Below are positions 1-5,858 of a stretch of DNA of 18,412 nt, piece after piece. A program made the translations under genes and the position numbers. How positions within the stretch are numbered: the first letter of the stretch is position 1; the number at the start of each line of letters is the position of its first letter. A model generated the notes under the pieces. It was not told the DNA's origin. It ran no database searches and was given only the letters and a program-made list of their open reading frames with translations. The stretch covers positions 1 through 18,412 of the forward strand of contig QKGW01000258.1 in the NCBI GenBank assembly GCA_003250275.1. The letters are read 5' to 3'. The DNA comes from Alphaproteobacteria bacterium. GTDB taxonomy: Bacteria; Pseudomonadota; Alphaproteobacteria; Rhodospirillales; Rhodospirillaceae.

Positions 1-1191
1 GTGGTCGCGATCAACGAAAAGGGCGCCGCCGCTTCGGTCGCGCAGGCCGACGCGGTGCGCGACCAGGCGATTCTGATGGTGCTCGCGCTGCTCGGCGTGG
101 TGACGGCGGTCGCGATCGGCGCGGGCCTGATGTTGCAGCGCGGCATCGGCCACCCGGTCGAGGCGATGACCGAGGCGATGCGCCGCCTCGCCGCCGGCGA
201 CAAGAGCGTTGAAATCCCCGCGGCGGGACGCAGGGACGAGGTCGGCGCGATGGCCGCGGCGGTCGAGGTGTTCAAGACCAACGCGATCGAGGCCGAGCGC
301 CTCGCGGCGGCGGATGCCGCCGCGCGCGCCGAGCGCGAACGCCGCGCCGAGGCGATCGAAACCCTGACCCGCGAGTTCGACGCGCGGGTGTCGGGCGTGC
401 TCGACGTCGTTTCCCGCTCGTGCGGAGAGATGGACAGCACCGCGCAGAGCCTGTCCGCCAACGCGGAACAGACCAACCGCCAGTCCGAGGCGGTGGCCGC
501 GGCGACCGAAGAAGCGTCGGCGAGCGTGCAGACCGTCGCGTCCGCCGCCGAGGAGCTCGCCGCCTCGATCAACGAGATCGGCCGGCAGGTCGCGCACGCG
601 AGCGAGATCAGCCGCCTCACCGCGACCGAAGCCGAACGCGCCAACGACGGAGTGAAGAGCCTCGCGCAGAACTCCGCGCGCATCGGCGAGATCATCGGCC
701 TGATCACCGACGTCGCCAACCAGACCAATCTCCTCGCTCTCAACGCCACGATCGAGGCGGCGCGCGCGGGCGAGGCGGGCAAGGGCTTCGCGGTGGTCGC
801 CGGAGAGGTGAAGAACCTCGCCAACCAGACCGCGCGCGCGACCGAGGAGATCGGTAGCCAGATCGGCGCGGTGCAGGGCGCGATCGAGGACGTGGTCGCG
901 GCGATCGGCGGTATCGTCGGGCGGATCGGCGAGATCAACGAAATCTCCACCGCGATCGCCTCGGCGGTCGAGCAGCAGACCGCCGCGGCGGCGGAGATCG
1001 CCCGCAACGTCCAGCAGGCGGCGGCGGGCACCCAGGAGATCGCCGCAAATATCGAAGGCGTCAACCGTGCCGCTGGTGAGACCGGTGCCGCGTCGCAGCA
1101 GGTGCTGGCGTCGTCGCGGACGCTATCGACCGAGGCCGGTGGGCTCAAGTCGGTGGTCGAGAGCTTCCTCGGCGGTGTGCGCGCCGCCTGA
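1..1191 (+). CDS. Methyl-accepting chemotaxis protein, C-terminal part (5' truncated by window edge)
   Basis: Chemoreceptor that relays ligand or redox signals to CheA/CheW. The reading frame is open from base 1 and probably continues upstream, so the GTG at base 1 should not be trusted as the start; any first membrane segment and periplasmic sensor domain lie outside. Visible in order are a membrane helix (residues 24-45), a HAMP domain (about 46-100, with HPVEAMTEAMRRLAAGD), and a long coiled-coil signalling domain. The conserved hairpin tip lies around residues 228-281 and includes DVANQTNLLALNATIEAARA followed by GKGFAVVAGEVKNLA. Many Gln/Glu pairs in the flanking helices could be methylation sites. 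The protein ends SFLGGVRAA, so it has no NWETF-type pentapeptide for CheR/CheB docking. It converges on motB. Family assignment is certain; the ligand is unknown. Confidence 0.95.
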   Translation: MVAINEKGAAASVAQADAVRDQAILMVLALLGVVTAVAIGAGLMLQRGIGHPVEAMTEAMRRLAAGDKSVEIPAAGRRDEVGAMAAAVEVFKTNAIEAERLAAADAAARAERERRAEAIETLTREFDARVSGVLDVVSRSCGEMDSTAQSLSANAEQTNRQSEAVAAATEEASASVQTVASAAEELAASINEIGRQVAHASEISRLTATEAERANDGVKSLAQNSARIGEIIGLITDVANQTNLLALNATIEAARAGEAGKGFAVVAGEVKNLANQTARATEEIGSQIGAVQGAIEDVVAAIGGIVGRIGEINEISTAIASAVEQQTAAAAEIARNVQQAAAGTQEIAANIEGVNRAAGETGAASQQVLASSRTLSTEAGGLKSVVESFLGGVRAA

Positions 1192-1213
1192 GCCGGTTCC
1201 GGCGCGACATGCG

Positions 1214-1246
1214 AAACGGCCCGCCGTGAAGGCGGGCCGTTTTCGT
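1214..1246. terminator. Bidirectional intrinsic terminator between the chemoreceptor and motB
   Basis: A perfect 12-bp stem (1214-1225 pairing with 1231-1242) encloses a 5-nt loop, GTGAA. The arms end in AAA and TTT and the + strand continues TTTTCGTTT, so the hairpin can stop the + strand chemoreceptor transcript. Read on the - strand it has a shorter U-tract and could also end the motAB transcript. It is the only structure in the 62-bp gap between the two convergent genes. Confidence 0.85.
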
Positions 1247-1253
1247 TTGCCGG

Positions 1254-1919
1254 TCAGATGCGGTTGGGATTGACGCGGATGACGATGCGCCGGTTGATCT
1301 CGCGGTTCTGCGGCAGCGGGTTGCCGAACGGGTCGAGGTTCGGAACCTTCGGCGCGACGTCGGCGAAGCCGACCGCGCGCAGGCGTGTCGGCGTAATGCT
1401 CTGTTCGAGGAAGTAGCGCACCACCCCGGTCGCGCGTTCGGCGGAAAGCTCCCAGTTGGAGGGGAACTGCGGGGTGTGGATCGGGGTGTCGTCGGTGTGG
1501 CCCTGCACCTCGACCTGGAAGTTCTTGTAGACGTCGGCGTTGAGAGTGTCGGCGACGCGCTTGAGGATCGGCTTGGCCTCTTCGCGGAGCGTTGCCGAGC
1601 CGGGGTCGAAGAACGAACTCGACGCGAACTCGATGATCACGCCCGCGGAATCCGAGCCGAGGCTCGAGGTCTCCTGGACGTTCATCTCGACGAGGATCTG
1701 TTTGACTTCCTGCTTCAGGGTTTCGAGCGGGGTCTCGATGTCGCGCTTGCCGACGCCTTTCGCCATGCCCGCCTGCACCTGCTCGAACAGCGCCATGTCG
1801 ACCTTCGAGATCGACGCCAGCAGGATGAAGAAGCCGAGCAACAACGTCACCATGTCGGCGTACGTCGTCATCCAGTCGTCTTCGTTGCCCTGCGGGCGGC
1901 GGGGCTCGCGCGGAATCAT
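1254..1919 (-). CDS. motB: Flagellar stator protein MotB
   Basis: Stator subunit that anchors the MotA ring to peptidoglycan and couples ion flow to flagellar rotation. The 221-residue protein has a short cytoplasmic N-terminus, one membrane helix (about 18-37) and a periplasmic OmpA-type peptidoglycan-binding domain (about 92-217, with GHTDDTP at 140-146 and NREINRRI at 205-212). The ion-binding aspartate is Asp22 in TTYADMVTLLLGFF, matching the essential Asp of MotB/PomB. The segment after the helix is compatible with a plug. The start ATG overlaps the motA stop by four bases (ATGA), so translation is probably coupled. The protein is shorter than E. coli MotB and in that respect resembles PomB-type stators; whether H+ or Na+ drives it cannot be decided from sequence alone. 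Confidence 0.93.
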   Translation of the reverse strand: MIPREPRRPQGNEDDWMTTYADMVTLLLGFFILLASISKVDMALFEQVQAGMAKGVGKRDIETPLETLKQEVKQILVEMNVQETSSLGSDSAGVIIEFASSSFFDPGSATLREEAKPILKRVADTLNADVYKNFQVEVQGHTDDTPIHTPQFPSNWELSAERATGVVRYFLEQSITPTRLRAVGFADVAPKVPNLDPFGNPLPQNREINRRIVIRVNPNRI

Positions 1920-2719
1920 GGGCGTGCCTTGAGGTGACGGTCGATGTTGAAGTGGATCGACGGGTCGAGGAACGAGTTCATCTTGTCCTGGATGTAGCGC
2001 GGGCTCTTGCGTTCGGCGAGCAGCGCCATACCCTCGGCGAGGAGGTAGTTGCGGAACTGCACGATCTCCTCGCGCTGCTGGATCTTGCTTGCGGCGGGGA
2101 GGAAGATCAGACGCGCCGCGAGGACGCCGTAGAGCGTGGTGATCAGCGCCACCGACATGCCCGGGCCGAGCTGGCTTGGGTCGCTCGCCATGCTGTCGAG
2201 CATGATGATCAGGCCGACGAGGGTGCCGATCATGCCGAACGCCGGCGCGGTGTTGCCCATGCTGCGCAGGATGTCGGCGTTGATCACCGAGCGCTGGAAG
2301 GTGGTCTCGACGGTGTTCTTGAGAATTTCGCGGATTTCGTTGCCCGAGTAGCCGGAGACCACCAGGTCGATGGCGAAGCCGAGAAAGCGGTCCTGGCGGG
2401 TGAGACCTTTGGCGTCGGTTTCAAGACCGGGCAGGCCGCCCTTCTGCACGATGTAGCCCCAGCGGATCACCCGGCCGACCTCGTTGGTGAGGATCGAGCG
2501 GCTGAACCGGTGCACGAACATGATCGACGCGGTAACGCGCAGGGCATTGAGCACGTAGCGGGATTCGAACGCGATGAAGGTGGCCGCGAAGGTGCCGCCG
2601 ATCACCATGATGAAACTGGCAAAATCCAGAAACAGCATGTAGTTGGCGGTCTTGAGGATGATCGAACTGACGAACAGGCCGAATCCCAGGATAATTCCTA
2701 GCACTGTGGTCATCGACAT
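1916..2719 (-). CDS. motA: Flagellar stator protein MotA
   Basis: Pentameric stator subunit that forms the ion channel with MotB and pushes on FliG. The 267-residue protein shows four membrane helices, about 4-23, 30-52, 157-178 and 187-209, with the large cytoplasmic loop between helices 2 and 3. The two conserved channel prolines are present: Pro159 in GNTAPAFGMIGTLVG and Pro208 in YGVLAARLIFLPAA. The start at 2719 is preceded by GGAG nine bases upstream; an in-frame ATG two codons later is possible but worse placed. The size and the helix-3 sequence resemble the MotA/PomA group with a short cytoplasmic domain. The gene is first in a motA-motB pair. The tRNA-Cys terminator lies upstream, so motAB needs its own promoter within the 187 bp before it. 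Confidence 0.94.
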   Translation of the reverse strand: MSMTTVLGIILGFGLFVSSIILKTANYMLFLDFASFIMVIGGTFAATFIAFESRYVLNALRVTASIMFVHRFSRSILTNEVGRVIRWGYIVQKGGLPGLETDAKGLTRQDRFLGFAIDLVVSGYSGNEIREILKNTVETTFQRSVINADILRSMGNTAPAFGMIGTLVGLIIMLDSMASDPSQLGPGMSVALITTLYGVLAARLIFLPAASKIQQREEIVQFRNYLLAEGMALLAERKSPRYIQDKMNSFLDPSIHFNIDRHLKARP

Positions 2720-2859
2720 CCGGCTGAACTCCGATTGGATGCATTCCCCGAAGGAAACGCCACTCTAAATCATTCCCGTTGCCAAATCATCACCTTATGG
2801 CGGGGACGGATCAGGCGGAAGAAGGTGTTCACCATATGACGTAGCAGGGTGAATAATCG

Positions 2860-2877
2860 GTGTGATTATCGTCACAC
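2860..2877 (-). promoter_or_regulatory. CRP-type operator upstream of motA
   Basis: An 18-bp inverted repeat with half-sites GTGTGA and TCACAC around a 6-bp spacer contains the exact TGTGA-N6-TCACA pattern of CRP-family sites. Its centre is about 149 bp before the motA start. A poor -10-like sequence (TATGGT read on the - strand, 2831-2836) lies about 42-45 bp from the site centre to the predicted transcript start, the geometry of class II activation, and there is no good -35. The symmetry is seen directly; the regulator and the promoter are inferred. Confidence 0.55.
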
Positions 2878-2885
2878 GGGAAAGG

Positions 2886-2906
2886 CGTTTCCACCGGACG
2901 GAAACG
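2886..2906. other. Hairpin abutting the tRNA-Cys terminator
   Basis: A 7-bp perfect stem (CGTTTCC at 2886-2892 with GGAAACG at 2900-2906) encloses a 7-nt loop. It sits directly against the tRNA-Cys terminator and about 9 bp from the CRP-type site. It could be a back-up termination or 3'-processing structure, or chance. It has no U-tract of its own. Confidence 0.4.
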
Positions 2907-2934
2907 AAAAAACCGCGCAGGCGCGCGGTTTTTT
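2907..2934 (-). terminator. Intrinsic terminator of tRNA-Cys
   Basis: A 12-bp stem (2907-2918 with 2923-2934) with a 4-nt loop, whose GC core is flanked by A6 and T6 runs. On the - strand the hairpin is followed by TTTTTT and begins 8 bases after the tRNA CCA end, as expected for tRNA-Cys termination. Its symmetry makes it functional in both directions, but no + strand gene reads into it. Confidence 0.9.
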
Positions 2935-2941
2935 GGGAAGA

Positions 2942-3015
2942 TGGAGGCCGGAGCCGGAATTGAACCGACGTACGAGGATTTGCAGTCCTCTGCATCACCA
3001 CTCTGCCATCCGGCC
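2942..3015 (-). tRNA. tRNA-Cys (GCA anticodon)
   Basis: A 74-nt cloverleaf read on the - strand. The acceptor stem GGCCGGA pairs with TCCGGCC, followed by discriminator U73 (typical for cysteine) and an encoded CCA. The anticodon stem-loop reads GGACTGCAAATCC, giving anticodon GCA. The T-loop GGTTCAATTCC is intact. The D-arm contains GAGTGGTGAT. The gene has its own promoter (3057-3084) and terminator (2907-2934), so it is a stand-alone transcription unit downstream of tRNA-Asn and upstream of motA. Confidence 0.97.
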
Positions 3016-3056
3016 ATCCGTTCGGCAGTGCCGCGCCGCAAGGACGCGAGGGCGCA

Positions 3057-3084
3057 ACTATACGGACGCCGCCGCGCCGATCAA
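3057..3084 (-). promoter_or_regulatory. Sigma-70-type promoter of tRNA-Cys
   Basis: On the - strand, TTGATC (3079-3084) and TATAGT (3057-3062) are separated by 16 bp. The predicted transcript starts near 3050, giving a leader of about 35 nt before the tRNA for RNase P removal. Confidence 0.65.
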
Positions 3085-3119
3085 GAGGATTTTTCACCCT
3101 TGCGGGCGCTTCGGGCAAG

Positions 3120-3143
3120 AAAAAAGCCGCCTTGCGGGCGGCT
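3120..3143 (-). terminator. Intrinsic terminator of tRNA-Asn
   Basis: The stem AGCCGCC (3125-3131) pairs with GGCGGCT (3137-3143) around a 5-nt loop, and on the - strand is followed by a run of six T. It lies 43 bp after the tRNA-Asn CCA end. A smaller hairpin, CGCCC-GAGA-GGGCG (3169-3182), stands between the tRNA and this terminator and may guide 3' trimming. Confidence 0.85.
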
Positions 3144-3186
3144 CGAGACGGATCTGGGATTATCGTTGCGCCCGAGAGGGCGGCGC

Positions 3187-3261
3187 TGGCTCCGGAGGAG
3201 GGATTCGAACCCCCGACCAGCCGGTTAACAGCCGGCTGCTCTACCGCTGAGCTACTCCGGA
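3187..3261 (-). tRNA. tRNA-Asn (GTT anticodon)
   Basis: A 75-nt cloverleaf read on the - strand. The acceptor stem TCCGGAG pairs with CTCCGGA, the discriminator is G, and CCA is encoded. The D-arm is AGCTCAGCGGTAGAGC, the anticodon stem-loop CCGGCTGTTAACCGG gives anticodon GTT, and the T-arm contains GGTTCGAATCC. It has a near-consensus promoter (3325-3353) and its own terminator, so it is transcribed separately from tRNA-Cys. Confidence 0.97.
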
Positions 3262-3324
3262 ATGCGCGCCGCGGGCGGCGGTTTCGCCCGCGCAGCCTAC
3301 CGGGTCGCCCCGGTGAGGTCGCGA

Positions 3325-3353
3325 TGTATAAGGGATGGTCGGGTGGGGGTCAA
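3325..3353 (-). promoter_or_regulatory. Sigma-70-type promoter of tRNA-Asn
   Basis: On the - strand, TTGACC (3348-3353) and TATACA (3325-3330) are separated by an ideal 17 bp. This is the strongest promoter match in the window. The transcript would start near 3318, about 57 nt before the tRNA. Confidence 0.75.
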
Positions 3354-3393
3354 GGCCCTTTTTTCGCGATTTCGGCGGGGGCGCGTTTCCGCT

Positions 3394-3422
3394 TTGTCTG
3401 TGCCGCGTTCGATGTCTATATA
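3394..3422 (+). promoter_or_regulatory. Sigma-70-type promoter of the PCMT-like gene
   Basis: TTGTCT (3394-3399) and TATATA (3417-3422) are separated by 17 bp. The predicted start near 3429 gives a 56-nt leader to the ATG at 3485. It is divergent from the tRNA-Asn promoter, with about 40 bp between the two -35 boxes. Confidence 0.6.
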
Positions 3423-3484
3423 GTTCGCCATGGTGGTGCGGCGGCCTGCCGCGCCGGCTCCCGAAAATGCCGAGGATGACCGCA

Positions 3485-4138
3485 ATGGATTTCGAACTTG
3501 CGCGCCGCAACATGGTGGACAATCAGGTCCGCACCAACCGCGTCACCGATCCCCTGGTGATCTCGGCCCTGCGCGCGGTTCCCCGCGAGGTCTTCGTGCC
3601 CGCGCCGCAAAAGGGCGTCGCCTATCTCGACGACGACCTCTCCGTCGGCAGCGGCCGCTTCCTGATGGAGCCGATGATCCTCGCGCGCCTCCTGCAACTC
3701 GCCGAAGTGCAGACCCACGACGCGGTGCTCGACGTCGGCTGCGCCACCGGCTACTCGACCGCGGTGCTCGGCAAGATGGCGTCCTCGGTGGTCGCGCTGG
3801 AGGAGGACCCGGGCCTAGTCAACTGGGCGACCGAAACCCTCCTCGGCCTCGGCATCGACAACGCGGTGGTGGTCGAGGGCGCGCTCGCCGAGGGCCTGCC
3901 GGCCCAGGGGCCGTACGACGTGATCTTCGTCAACGGTGCGCTGCCGCGCGTTCCCGACGTGCTGCGCAACCAGCTCGCCGAGGGCGGACGGCTGGTCGCG
4001 GTGGTGCAGGGCGAGAAGGGCGTGGGCCACGCCACCCTGGTCACCCGCCGCGGCGGTGCGTTCGGCCACCGCACCGAGTTCGATGCCAGCATCAAGATGC
4101 TTCCGGGGTTTTCCCGCGACCCGGCATTCGTCTTCTGA
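3485..4138 (+). CDS. Protein-L-isoaspartate O-methyltransferase-like protein (divergent)
   Basis: A 217-residue class I SAM-dependent methyltransferase related to PCMT, which repairs isoaspartyl residues. The SAM-binding motif I is VLDVGCATGYSTAVLG (81-96), followed by the acidic motif II in VVALEED and the strand YDVIFVNGAL. The N-terminal ARRNMVDNQVRTNRVTDP is typical of the alphaproteobacterial branch that sits before tolC. The start at 3485 is chosen because GAGG lies nine bases upstream; the in-frame ATGs at 3467 and 3476 lack a ribosome site. The catalytic-region QTIS sequence of E. coli PCMT is replaced by GSGRFLMEP here, so true isoaspartate repair is doubtful. The fold assignment is firm and the substrate is unknown. 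It is 151 bp upstream of tolC, which has its own promoter. Confidence 0.85.
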   Translation: MDFELARRNMVDNQVRTNRVTDPLVISALRAVPREVFVPAPQKGVAYLDDDLSVGSGRFLMEPMILARLLQLAEVQTHDAVLDVGCATGYSTAVLGKMASSVVALEEDPGLVNWATETLLGLGIDNAVVVEGALAEGLPAQGPYDVIFVNGALPRVPDVLRNQLAEGGRLVAVVQGEKGVGHATLVTRRGGAFGHRTEFDASIKMLPGFSRDPAFVF

Positions 4139-4173
4139 TATAAATACTTAAGGTTTCCGCGGCGGTTCGCCGC

Positions 4174-4202
4174 TGGACAATAAGTACCGATCGGTATATA
4201 TA
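4174..4202 (+). promoter_or_regulatory. Predicted tolC promoter
   Basis: TGGACA (4174-4179) and TATATA (4197-4202) are separated by 17 bp, the best promoter-like pair in the 151-bp gap before tolC. The transcript would start near 4209, leaving a leader of about 80 nt that contains a GC hairpin (CCCGCG 4216-4221 with CGCGGG 4224-4229). A second small hairpin (GCGGCG/CGCCGC, 4159-4173) lies just before the -35 box and might insulate tolC from the upstream gene; it has no T-tract. Confidence 0.55.
4185..4196. promoter_or_regulatory. Palindromic operator candidate inside the tolC promoter
   Basis: The perfect 12-bp palindrome TACCGATCGGTA lies wholly between the predicted -35 and -10 boxes and directly touches the -10. 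A protein bound there would block RNA polymerase. Short palindromes with this kind of sequence are common targets of TetR-family repressors of efflux genes. No regulator gene is visible nearby, so the regulator would act from elsewhere. Confidence 0.5.
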
Positions 4203-4289
4203 TCTCGCGTCGGGACCCGCGCTCGCGGGCGAGGGGCGTTTGTTGCCGTCCGGGGATGGGCGGCCTGATCGTCGAAAATGGAGTTCTTC

Positions 4290-5702
4290 ATGGCGTCTCG
4301 TAGCCATAAACTGACCGGTGGCATCGCCCTGGCTGCGCTCGCGTGCGTGCTGGCGAGCGGCGCCGCCCGCGCCGATACCCTGCGCGAAGCCCTTGCGATG
4401 GCTTACGCGTCCAATCCACAGCTGCTCGAACAGCGTGCCTACCTGCGGTCGATCGACCAGGGCGTGGCCGAGGCGCTGTCCGGCTGGCGTCCGACGGTGA
4501 GCCTCAACGCCGACGCCGCGAGCGTCCACCGCGACAATTACAAGATCAACGGCATCGACCAGCGCTCGACCTGGCGGCAGGACCGCAGCGCGAGCCTGAA
4601 TGTCACACAGCCGGTGTTCCAGGGCTTCGGCACCGTCAACGCCGTCGACCAGGCGAAGAACTCGGTGTTCGCGGAGCGCGAGCGGCTGCGTTCGGTCGAG
4701 CAGACCGTGCTGCTCGACGCGGTGACCGCCTACGTCGACGTCTGGCGCGACATGTCGGTGGTCGAACTCAACATCAGCAACGAGCAGGTGCTGCAGCGCC
4801 AGCTCGACGCCTCGCGCGACCGCTTCCAGGTCGGCGAGATCACCCGCACCGACGTCGCCCAGTCGGAAGCCCGCCTGTCGCAGGCGCGCGCCGACCGCGT
4901 CGCCGCCGAGGGCAATCTCCAGGTTTCCCGCGCCACCTACCAGCGCGTCGTCGGCAAGATGCCCGAAGGCATCGACCGCGTGCCGCCGACCGAAACGCTG
5001 CCGGGCAGTCTCGATACCCTGGTGGGCGAGGCGCTCGGCGCCAATCCGGACGTGCTCGCCGCCGACCACTCGGTCGACGCGCGCGAGAACGCTGTGGGCG
5101 TGGTGCGCGCCGAACTGCTGCCGAACGTCAGCCTGGTGGCGAGCGCCGGCCAGTATTTCGACCAGAGCTATCCCGACGACGAATCGACGGTCTATTCCGT
5201 CGGCGCGCAGATGACCATGCCGCTCTACGAGGCGGGTGGCACCTACGCGCGGATGCGCGCCGCCAAGGATCAGGCGGCGCAGAGCCGCAAGACCCTCGAA
5301 CGGGTGCGTCGCCAGGTCGTCGAGGGCGCGACAGCGTCGTGGGAATCGCTGACCGCCGCACGGGCGCAGATCGTCGCCTACCGCGAGGAAGTCCGCGCCT
5401 CCGAAATCGCGCTCGAAGGCGTGCGCCGGGAGTCCGAGGTGGGCTCGCGCACCGTCCTCGACGTGCTCGATGCCGAGCAGGAACTGCTCAACGCGCGGGT
5501 CAACTTGGTGCGGGCGCAGCGCAACGAGGCGCTGGCCTCGTATCAGGTGCTTTCCGCCCTCGGCCGCCTGACCGCGGGCGACCTCGATCTTGATACGCCG
5601 GTCTACGACCCCAAGGTTCACTACGACGAGGCTTCGGGCAAATGGATCGGCGGCGGGGTGTTCTCCGACGACGGAACCGAGGCGATGCGGCCTGCCCGAT
5701 GA
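4290..5702 (+). CDS. tolC: TolC-family outer-membrane efflux/secretion channel protein
   Basis: Trimeric outer-membrane channel that works with periplasmic adaptors and inner-membrane pumps or type I secretion ABC transporters. The 470-residue protein begins with a clear signal peptide (1-28, cleavage after GAARA before DTLREALAMAY). It then carries two OEP repeats rich in long helices, with characteristic stretches such as NVTQPVFQGF and MTMPLYEAGG at matching places in the two halves and SRTVLDVLDAEQELLNARV near the end. The ATG at 4290 is preferred over the one at 4278 because GGAG lies six bases before it and the signal peptide then has a normal length. No adaptor or pump gene is adjacent, as is usual for a shared TolC. 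Its pump partners cannot be told from here. Confidence 0.92.
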   Translation: MASRSHKLTGGIALAALACVLASGAARADTLREALAMAYASNPQLLEQRAYLRSIDQGVAEALSGWRPTVSLNADAASVHRDNYKINGIDQRSTWRQDRSASLNVTQPVFQGFGTVNAVDQAKNSVFAERERLRSVEQTVLLDAVTAYVDVWRDMSVVELNISNEQVLQRQLDASRDRFQVGEITRTDVAQSEARLSQARADRVAAEGNLQVSRATYQRVVGKMPEGIDRVPPTETLPGSLDTLVGEALGANPDVLAADHSVDARENAVGVVRAELLPNVSLVASAGQYFDQSYPDDESTVYSVGAQMTMPLYEAGGTYARMRAAKDQAAQSRKTLERVRRQVVEGATASWESLTAARAQIVAYREEVRASEIALEGVRRESEVGSRTVLDVLDAEQELLNARVNLVRAQRNEALASYQVLSALGRLTAGDLDLDTPVYDPKVHYDEASGKWIGGGVFSDDGTEAMRPAR

Positions 5703-5769
5703 CGCGTAACGGCGCCGTAAGCCCGTGACATCTCGTTGCGGTTACGGTGAAATCCGGGTTAAGTTATGC

Positions 5770-5794
5770 AACAACCTGTGTTATGGGTTGTTTT
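5770..5794 (+). terminator. Possible weak terminator after tolC
   Basis: A 7-bp AT-rich stem (AACAACC 5770-5776 with GGTTGTT 5786-5792) with a 9-nt loop leads into a short T-run (5791-5794). The stem is weak for an intrinsic terminator. It is the only candidate in the 156-bp gap between tolC and popZ. Confidence 0.35.
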
Positions 5795-5805
5795 GACTGA
5801 GCGAG

Positions 5806-5819
5806 CGGTCATATGACCG
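5806..5819. promoter_or_regulatory. 14-bp palindrome upstream of popZ
   Basis: CGGTCATATGACCG is a perfect 14-bp palindrome centred 46 bp before the popZ start. A possible promoter pair, TTGTTT (5788-5793) and TATGAC (5812-5817) with 18-bp spacing, would place its -10 inside the palindrome. It may be an operator; no regulator can be named. Confidence 0.4.
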
Positions 5820-5858
5820 TATGCTTTCGGATTTCTGCGTGCGGAAGGCTGGGCATCC

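Noticed and set aside
2941..3250. Short open frames on both strands across the tRNA genes
   Set aside because: They translate through tRNA-Cys and tRNA-Asn, whose cloverleafs explain the sequence fully.
2942..3261. The two tRNA genes as an integration site for a mobile element
   Set aside because: No integrase, no repeated tRNA 3' end and no change of composition is seen near them; both tRNAs have their own promoter and terminator.
4139..4150. TATAAA just after the methyltransferase stop as a second tolC promoter
   Set aside because: No -35-like sequence lies 15-19 bp upstream; the TGGACA/TATATA pair further down is better.
4092..5621. A 509-codon open frame on the - strand opposite tolC
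   Set aside because: tolC on the + strand has a signal peptide and family motifs; the antisense frame has none, and its 3' end runs into the methyltransferase gene.
5745..5765. A CtrA-like half-site (GGTTAA) upstream of popZ
   Set aside because: The second TTAA half at the required seven-base spacing is missing, so it does not meet the CtrA consensus.
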